The position numbers and the translations under genes are program-made. Below the pieces are notes generated by a model. That model had not been told where the DNA came from. It worked only from the letters and a program-made list of their open reading frames with translations, and searched no databases. From the NCBI GenBank assembly GCA_022764465.1, contig JALERL010000116.1, positions 1-38,381 on the forward strand: a stretch of DNA of 38,381 nt, in the 5' to 3' direction. Below are positions 33,523 to 38,381 of the stretch, one piece after another (the stretch's first letter is position 1; the number at the start of each line of letters is the position of its first letter). Source of the DNA: Lachnospiraceae bacterium (GTDB lineage: Bacteria; Bacillota; Clostridia; Lachnospirales; Lachnospiraceae).

Positions 33523-34947
33523 ATGAGAGAATATCAGAATAGAGAGATGCAGGAAGTATTAGGAAGGGATCTTGAGATGTCGGATCTGGTAAAGCAGCGG
33601 ATCGAGGACACCTACCGGCAGATCGGTGGAAAGAAAAAGGAATCGAACCGGTTTTTCTATGGAACGGCAAGAAGACGTGTGGCAGCAGCCGTTGTCTGTA
33701 TGGTAATAGCAGGCAGTACAGTCGGCGTTATGGCATCGAGAGGATTTTTTGAGAAGTCAGAGGTACAGACGGGGGACAGCTTAAGCTATACATTTGATAT
33801 TAATTACGACCTGACACCGGGTACTTATGAGGTCAGTGTGAACCAGATCCCGGATGGTTATGTGGAACGTGAGGAAGGAAAGTACGATAAGGAAGGGGCA
33901 GGAGAGAATCACGGCATCAGTATTCTTCCAATCTATAACACCGCAGAATTAGAGAAGCTTTCTACCGACATCAACACGATGTGTAAGGTAAAGGATGTGA
34001 CAAAGGATACGATCAACGGAATGGAGACCGATATTGTGACACTAGAAGATGCCGAAAAATATCTGCGTGGAACGTATATGTTCCAGTTTAACCCGATGGA
34101 GGGCTATGTGGTAGAGATCTATGCGGATTATGGAATCCCGGTTGCAGACATGCAGGAGTTTGCGAAAAATATGACGATCACACGTACCGGTGATGCCATA
34201 TTTGCCTCCGAAGATGAGAAACAGCAGGGTGAAGAAGACCGTGCAGCACAGGAAACAAGAGGACAGGTCAAAGACCAGCTGATCGCAGATGGAATCCCAC
34301 AGGAGAAGCTTGTTCAGGTGGGAAGTGAAGCGAAAAACTTAGGTGGAGATATGGGCTATACCGTAACCGGATATGAGTTCCTGGATCATATCGAGGGCTT
34401 AAGTGAAGGTGACTTCTTTCACTATGAAGATGTTGCGCCATGGTTAGAAGCAGATGGCAGCTTAAAGAGTTACACCAGACAGCATCTGGATGCAGATGGC
34501 GAAGTGGTAAGCGAAGAGCGTGTCACACCGCAGTTTTTAAAGGTCAACGTAACTGCACATTGCTATTCCGATCAGTCTGATGACGGCAGCATGCCATTGT
34601 ATGCCGCTATCGTGCCATCCACAAAGACAGAGGACGGAAAAGTGACCTGGAGCATGGAACGGTATGCATCGCTTCCTTCGGAACAGTTCTTCTTAGAGAC
34701 AGACGGAATGCCGATCTATATGACAAGTGCCGAAAATGTGGCAGATGACAGCCGCCATGAGTTCTTCTACCGGAACATGAAAGCGGGAGATGAGATTTCC
34801 TATACACTGCTCTATGTCATCGATCCGGATCAGAGTGATTCCGTTCTGCTTCAGTTTGCATGTGGTGCAGATGGAAGCTTAGAAAACAGCGACAGTGTAG
34901 AAGAGGCATATGAGACGATGGAAGATTATGTTTTCTTGGAAAATTAG
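33523..34947 (+). CDS. Membrane-anchored probable anti-sigma factor
   Basis: The product has 474 residues from the ATG at 33523 (GGAG 6 bases upstream). A short cytoplasmic N-terminus (about 1-55) likely binds the sigma factor, then one membrane helix (about 58-76, VAAAVVCMVIAGSTVGVMA) leads to a large extracellular part. That part has two repeats of a family resembling DUF4367/DUF5643-type sensor domains: one around GTYEVSVNQIPDGYVEREEG, another around AKNLGGDMGYTVTGYEFLDH. The gene lies 60 bases after the sigma gene. Anti-sigma function is inferred from position and topology; the ligand or stress is unknown. Confidence 0.78.
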   Translation: MREYQNREMQEVLGRDLEMSDLVKQRIEDTYRQIGGKKKESNRFFYGTARRRVAAAVVCMVIAGSTVGVMASRGFFEKSEVQTGDSLSYTFDINYDLTPGTYEVSVNQIPDGYVEREEGKYDKEGAGENHGISILPIYNTAELEKLSTDINTMCKVKDVTKDTINGMETDIVTLEDAEKYLRGTYMFQFNPMEGYVVEIYADYGIPVADMQEFAKNMTITRTGDAIFASEDEKQQGEEDRAAQETRGQVKDQLIADGIPQEKLVQVGSEAKNLGGDMGYTVTGYEFLDHIEGLSEGDFFHYEDVAPWLEADGSLKSYTRQHLDADGEVVSEERVTPQFLKVNVTAHCYSDQSDDGSMPLYAAIVPSTKTEDGKVTWSMERYASLPSEQFFLETDGMPIYMTSAENVADDSRHEFFYRNMKAGDEISYTLLYVIDPDQSDSVLLQFACGADGSLENSDSVEEAYETMEDYVFLEN

Positions 34948-34963
34948 AAAAAGAAAGTAAATA

Positions 34964-34992
34964 TTTACAATCCAAAAAGGGAATGCTATAAT
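34964..34992 (+). promoter_or_regulatory. Promoter of the AAA ATPase gene
   Basis: TTTACA (34964-34969), 17-bp spacer, TATAAT (34987-34992). A small inverted repeat ACTCG / CGAGT follows at the predicted transcript start. Confidence 0.75.
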
Positions 34993-35030
34993 TAACTCGA
35001 AACAAACCGAGTCGGAAGGAACCGAATTAA

Positions 35031-36413
35031 ATGAACTTTATTGGACGAAAAGAACAGTTAAAAAAACTGGATAAAGTTATCCATGCAGAGAAAATGACAT
35101 TTTCTCTGATATACGGGCGGAGACGGGTTGGAAAAAGTGAGCTGGTTAAGCAGGCAATCTCGAAAAGTAATGTGAAAGCCCTGTATTATGAATGTAAGCA
35201 GGTCGCACAGGAGAGCAATGTCGACGGATTAAGTGAGATTGTGTCTGAGGTGATGGAACTGCCGAAGCTTGGGTTTTCGGATATAGAGTCTCTGCTGAAG
35301 TATGTCTTTGAATTGTCAACAAAGGAAAAGCTTGTACTTGTTCTGGATGAATATCCGTATTTAAGGGAATCCGTAAATGGAATGGACAGTATTTTGCAGA
35401 CATTGGTTGATAAGTATAGAGAAACAGCAAAACTGACCTTAATTGTTCTCGGTTCTTATGTGGAGGTAATGCGTTCTCTTTTGGAACATGCAAATCCATT
35501 GTACGGAAGAGTAGATCTAACCATTGATCTAAAGCAGATGGATTATTATGAATCTTCTTTTTTCTATCCGAATTATTCTCCGGAGGATAAGGTGAGAATT
35601 TATTCGGTATTTGGTGGAATTCCATATTATAACCGGTTAATCGATGATGCAAAAAGCGTGAAGGAGAATATTATCGAGCTGATTGCATCTCCTGGAGCAC
35701 GTTTGGAAAATGAAGTATCCATGTACTTAAATGCAGAACTTTCCAAAATTGTAAATGCGAATGAAGTGATTGAAGCATTATCAAGAGGATTCTCAAGGTA
35801 CAGTGATATTCTTTCACAGTCTCACGTATCAAGCGGGCCTACGCTTGTGGATGTACTCGACAAATTGATCCGTATGGAGGTTGTGGTTAAAACTGCACCG
35901 ATTAATGACCTCAGTAATAAAAAGAAAATCGGATATTATATTTGTGATAATTTGTCTTTGTTTTATTACCGGTATAACTTCAAATATTCATCACAGATGA
36001 AGATCATGGATTCTGAGATCTTTTATAAGAAGTATATTGAAAAAGATTTTGAAGAGTATTATGTGCCACGTATGTTTGAAACGGTATGCAGACAGTATCT
36101 GATCCGGAAAAACAGGGCAGGAGAAATTGATCCGGTTATTGAAAAGATTGGAAAATATTATTATGACAATCCAACAGAACGGACAAATGGTGAGTTTGAT
36201 ATTGTGACAGAAGATGAACTTGGCTATGCCTTTTACGAGGTCAAATTCAGAAAGAAGCCGGTATCGGATGAAATGATCCATGAGGAAATAGAACAGGTAA
36301 AAGCGACCGGTTTGGATTGTTACAAGTATGTCTTTTTCTCACGAAGCGGTTTCCATTGTGAAAAAAAAGATAACGTTCAATTGATTGAATTAGAAGAAGT
36401 ATTTTCTGAATAA
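35031..36413 (+). CDS. AAA ATPase with C-terminal DUF234-like nuclease-fold domain
   Basis: The product has 460 residues of the 'archaeal-type' ATPase family. Walker A is YGRRRVGKSEL (about 28-38), Walker B LVLVLDEYPYL (about 102-112), and a sensor-like VLGSYVEVM follows. A winged-helix-like middle region comes next, and the C-terminal DUF234 domain contains GEFDIVTEDELGYAFYEVKF, whose D...E-K spacing fits a PD-(D/E)XK nuclease fold. It has its own promoter and terminator and stands alone between two sigma-factor loci. Members of this family are widespread in accessory regions and of unknown biological role. Slightly lower GC than its neighbours by eye, compatible with acquisition. Confidence 0.88.
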   Translation: MNFIGRKEQLKKLDKVIHAEKMTFSLIYGRRRVGKSELVKQAISKSNVKALYYECKQVAQESNVDGLSEIVSEVMELPKLGFSDIESLLKYVFELSTKEKLVLVLDEYPYLRESVNGMDSILQTLVDKYRETAKLTLIVLGSYVEVMRSLLEHANPLYGRVDLTIDLKQMDYYESSFFYPNYSPEDKVRIYSVFGGIPYYNRLIDDAKSVKENIIELIASPGARLENEVSMYLNAELSKIVNANEVIEALSRGFSRYSDILSQSHVSSGPTLVDVLDKLIRMEVVVKTAPINDLSNKKKIGYYICDNLSLFYYRYNFKYSSQMKIMDSEIFYKKYIEKDFEEYYVPRMFETVCRQYLIRKNRAGEIDPVIEKIGKYYYDNPTERTNGEFDIVTEDELGYAFYEVKFRKKPVSDEMIHEEIEQVKATGLDCYKYVFFSRSGFHCEKKDNVQLIELEEVFSE

Positions 36414-36435
36414 AAAGATAAAATCACAAAAGGGG

Positions 36436-36464
36436 ACAGGCGGGGATGCCTGTCTTCTTTTACG
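36436..36464 (+). terminator. Intrinsic terminator of the AAA ATPase gene
   Basis: GGACAGGC / GCCTGTC stem with GGGGAT loop followed by TTCTTTT. Confidence 0.88.
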
Positions 36465-36505
36465 TGATGATAAACACTGTGTGTAGCTGCAAGGGTATGA
36501 AAACA

Positions 36506-36534
36506 TTGACAGATAGGAGAAGAAAGTTTTTAAT
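36506..36534 (+). promoter_or_regulatory. Promoter of the second sigma factor operon
   Basis: TTGACA (36506-36511), 17-bp spacer, TTTAAT (36529-36534). Confidence 0.65.
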
Positions 36535-36591
36535 GAAAAAGAAAAAATAAAAAAAGTTGAAGATAAATACCAAATCCCTTCGTTATATCTT

Positions 36592-37149
36592 ATGAAAGCT
36601 TTCGAAAGAAAAAAGGAGGTGGATAAGATCGATTCCCAGGAATATTTGGCACAGATGGTAAAACAGTATCAGAATCTGGTATTTTCCATTTGTGTTAAAA
36701 TGACAAGAGATTATTTTATAGCAGAAGACCTGACACAGGAAACGTTTTTATCTGCCTTCCGGCATCTTGATTCGTTCGACGGACAAAATGAAAAGTCATG
36801 GCTGTGCAGGATCGCAACCAACAAATGCATCGATTACCAGAAGCAGGCGGCGAGAAGAGTAGTCCCCACAGAGGATTGTGAATTAGAAACCGGACAGTCG
36901 AAAGAGGGACTCCCGGAGAGCAGCTATATGGAACAGGAAGCAATCGAACAACTGAAGGAACGCTGTAAGAACTTAAAGCCGCCTTATGATGAGGTCGCAA
37001 GAATGTATTTTGTGGAAGAACATACCGCAGATGAGATCGCACAGATCCGGCAGAAGAATGTCAAAACCATCCAGACACAGATCTACCGGGCGCGGGGAAT
37101 GCTTCGCAGACTATACGGAAAGGAGCGTGGATCGCATGATGGATCATAA
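36592..37149 (+). CDS. ECF-type sigma factor (second)
   Basis: The product has up to 185 residues. Region 2 is seen in KQYQNLVFSICVKMTRDYFI and AEDLTQETFLSAFRHLDSFD, region 4 in YDEVARMYFVEEHTADEIAQ followed by KNVKTIQTQIYRARGML. Start uncertain: the ATG at 36592 has no ribosome site, but an AGGAGG ending at 36619 lies inside the frame, 8 bases before an ATC at 36628, which would give a product of 173 residues beginning (M)DSQEYLAQMVKQYQNLVFSI, the usual ECF length. The following membrane-protein gene overlaps by 14 bases and probably encodes its anti-sigma factor. Confidence 0.92.
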   Translation: MKAFERKKEVDKIDSQEYLAQMVKQYQNLVFSICVKMTRDYFIAEDLTQETFLSAFRHLDSFDGQNEKSWLCRIATNKCIDYQKQAARRVVPTEDCELETGQSKEGLPESSYMEQEAIEQLKERCKNLKPPYDEVARMYFVEEHTADEIAQIRQKNVKTIQTQIYRARGMLRRLYGKERGSHDGS

Positions 37150-37648
37150 CAGAGATGAAGAAAAATATCTGAGTGATGAAGCCTTAGAAAAGCTGATCGC
37201 AGATGTAGAAAACGGACAGATGTTACAGGCACCGGATTACTTAGAACATATGATTTTGAATAAGGCAAAGCATCAGGCGTTTAAGGATTCGGTTGAGATC
37301 ATGCCGATACGCAATACGATCCGCGAAAGTATCCGGGAGGATCAGCAGACAGCGAAGAAGCAGCCACAGAAAGGAAAAAGGGTACAGCTTTTTGCTTACA
37401 GCGTAAAGATCGTGGCAGCGGCAGCGGCAGCGATCGCCTTTATCACGATCATCCCGGCAATGCAGAACCCGGCAGGAACAAACCGGGAGGATGCATACCG
37501 TATCGAATACGAGAATGACCGCAAGGAGATGCAGACAAAGCCGAAGAAGGAAAAATCACTGACCCGCAGCCTGAATGAGTGGTCAAGCGGCTGGTGTAAC
37601 AGGCTTTATGAAGGAACGAACAGGATATTAGAGAGGGAGGAAAAATAA
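37136..37648 (+). CDS. Small membrane protein, probable anti-sigma factor
   Basis: The product has 170 residues from MMDHNRDEEKYLSDEALEKL at 37136, preceded by GGAAAGGAG; the longer open frame to 36986 is just a shadow of the sigma gene. A cytoplasmic N-terminal part (about 1-85, acidic then basic) is followed by one membrane helix (about 88-106, VKIVAAAAAAIAFITIIPAM) and a charged extracellular tail of about 60 residues. It overlaps the sigma gene, which implies translational coupling, the usual layout of an ECF sigma and its membrane anti-sigma. No zinc-binding anti-sigma motif (HxxxCxxC) is seen, so function is inferred from context. Confidence 0.75.
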   Translation: MMDHNRDEEKYLSDEALEKLIADVENGQMLQAPDYLEHMILNKAKHQAFKDSVEIMPIRNTIRESIREDQQTAKKQPQKGKRVQLFAYSVKIVAAAAAAIAFITIIPAMQNPAGTNREDAYRIEYENDRKEMQTKPKKEKSLTRSLNEWSSGWCNRLYEGTNRILEREEK

Positions 37649-38230
37649 ATGACACAGAAAAAGAATGGATTTTTGAGATTTGTATTTTCACTTTTGCCGG
37701 GAGCAGGTGAGATGTATATGGGATTTATGAAAATGGGTATCAGCTTAATGGGGGCATTTTTCGGGATTGTCGCACTTGCAACCTGGTTAGATATCGGACC
37801 GTTAATGTTTGTGGCAGCAATCTTATGGTTCTACAGCTTTTTCCATGTACACAATCTTGCAAGCATGCCGGATGAAGAATTCTATGCCTTAGAGGATGAA
37901 TATCTCTTCCATTTTTCCAATGGGGATGTTCATCAGGGCGCAGATTTTGTGAAGACATATCGGAAAGCAATCGGTGTAACCTTGATCGTGGTAGGTGTGA
38001 TCTTAAGCTGGAAGAGTCTGATGCGTCCGCTGGAGAACTGGATTCCCGAGGACTTTTACTGGATCTTACGCAACCTGAATTACTATCTGCCACAGCTGAT
38101 CATTGGTATTGTTGTGATCGTACTTGGTGTGCATATGATCAGTGGCAAGAAAAAACAGTTAGACAGTCAGGATGAGAAACAGGTTGAAACAACACAGCCG
38201 GACAGTCAGCAGGATGGAAAGGAGCAGTAA
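37649..38230 (+). CDS. Multi-pass membrane protein of sigma-factor operon
   Basis: The product has 193 residues; the ATG directly follows the previous stop with GGGAGG as ribosome site. Hydrophobic segments: about 8-30 (FVFSLLPGAGEMYMGFMKMG), 32-66, 108-126 and 147-162; the tail is hydrophilic and Gln/Asp-rich. The start LLPGAGEMYMGFMKMGISLM resembles TM2-type membrane proteins (PGxGxxYxGxxxxG), which often accompany small sigma-factor or stress operons. Exact role unknown. Cotranscribed with the sigma and probable anti-sigma genes and with the truncated gene after it. Confidence 0.75.
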   Translation: MTQKKNGFLRFVFSLLPGAGEMYMGFMKMGISLMGAFFGIVALATWLDIGPLMFVAAILWFYSFFHVHNLASMPDEEFYALEDEYLFHFSNGDVHQGADFVKTYRKAIGVTLIVVGVILSWKSLMRPLENWIPEDFYWILRNLNYYLPQLIIGIVVIVLGVHMISGKKKQLDSQDEKQVETTQPDSQQDGKEQ

Positions 38231-38234
38231 GAAC

Positions 38235-38381
38235 ATGGAAGAAAAAAAGGTTATGCGGACACACCGCGTTGGCACCATTACGTTTGGGCTGGGGCTTGTG
38301 CTGTTTGGAAGTCTCTTTCTTATACATCTGTTTGTTCCGGTCTTAGATTACCGCATTATTTTCCATCTGTGGCCATGTCTG
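38235..38381 (+). CDS. LiaF/DUF5668-like membrane protein, 3' end beyond window
   Basis: The first 49 codons only, starting at the ATG at 38235 with AAGGAG 10 bases upstream in the end of the previous gene. The visible part MRTHRVGTITFGLGLVLFG followed by SLFLIHLF is a membrane helix, then VPVLDYRIIFHLWPCL. The pattern 'R.GT.TLG..LI..G.LFL', then 'LDYRxxxxLWPxIL', is typical of DUF5668/LiaI-LiaF-like envelope-stress membrane proteins. Fits the sigma-factor operon context. Confidence 0.7.
   Translation, partial: MEEKKVMRTHRVGTITFGLGLVLFGSLFLIHLFVPVLDYRIIFHLWPCL

Noticed and set aside
36986..37135. Longer start for the second anti-sigma gene
   Set aside because: The frame upstream of 37136 is out-of-frame sequence of the sigma gene; GGAAAGGAG points to 37136.

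Overview
The window looks like chromosome of a flagellated, anaerobic, low-to-medium GC Firmicute, most likely a Lachnospiraceae gut bacterium near Roseburia, Agathobacter or Butyrivibrio. The grounds are a Clostridia-type flagellin, an oxygen-sensitive class III ribonucleotide reductase, an intracellular type I pullulanase, meso-diaminopimelate cell-wall genes, many short intergenic regions and AGGAGG ribosome sites. I see no prophage, CRISPR array, rRNA, tRNA or intact insertion sequence.

Layout. 1-1184: 3' part of a flagellin gene with its terminator. 1289-1676: two tiny overlapping ORFs resembling the small partners of DUF3791/DUF3990 modules, followed by a bidirectional terminator. 1741-5845: a heterodimeric ABC exporter on the minus strand, divergent from a MarR regulator; its promoter has a palindromic operator beside the -10. 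6426-11930: five same-strand genes with short gaps (7TM diguanylate cyclase, NfeD-like protein, patatin-like phospholipase, GPH sugar symporter, D-2-hydroxyacid dehydrogenase). 12253-13197: a zinc phospholipase C-like protein facing that operon. 13522-18167: an envelope cluster of radical SAM protein, MprF-type membrane protein and lipoteichoic-acid-synthase-like enzyme. 18155-20156: an AraC regulator and an anion permease on the minus strand, divergent from a trans-sulfuration PLP enzyme, dapF, murE and a split chromate transporter (20320-25137). 25239-30142: a diguanylate cyclase with two different binding-protein domains, then pullulanase. 30311-32476: nrdD. 32965-38381: two ECF sigma/membrane-protein modules with a solitary AAA ATPase between them.

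The most unusual material is non-coding. Two intergenic regions (5470-5783 and 11941-12254, both 314 bp as I delimit them) are giant imperfect palindromes. They share a conserved core of about 180 bp that contains two hairpins capped by AYGGAY-like loops. This matches my memory of the twoAYGGAY RNA motif, which has no known function. Outside the core the stem continues for about 65 bp on each side with sequence that is unrelated between the two copies yet self-complementary within each. A third long palindrome (32591-32845) may be a distant relative or an independent structure.

Functional reading: the window mixes envelope synthesis and lipid modification (murE, dapF, LtaS-like, MprF-like, radical SAM), sugar and starch use linked by position to cyclic-di-GMP signalling, and envelope-stress-style sigma factors. 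All assignments come from reading motifs by eye; no database search was run.
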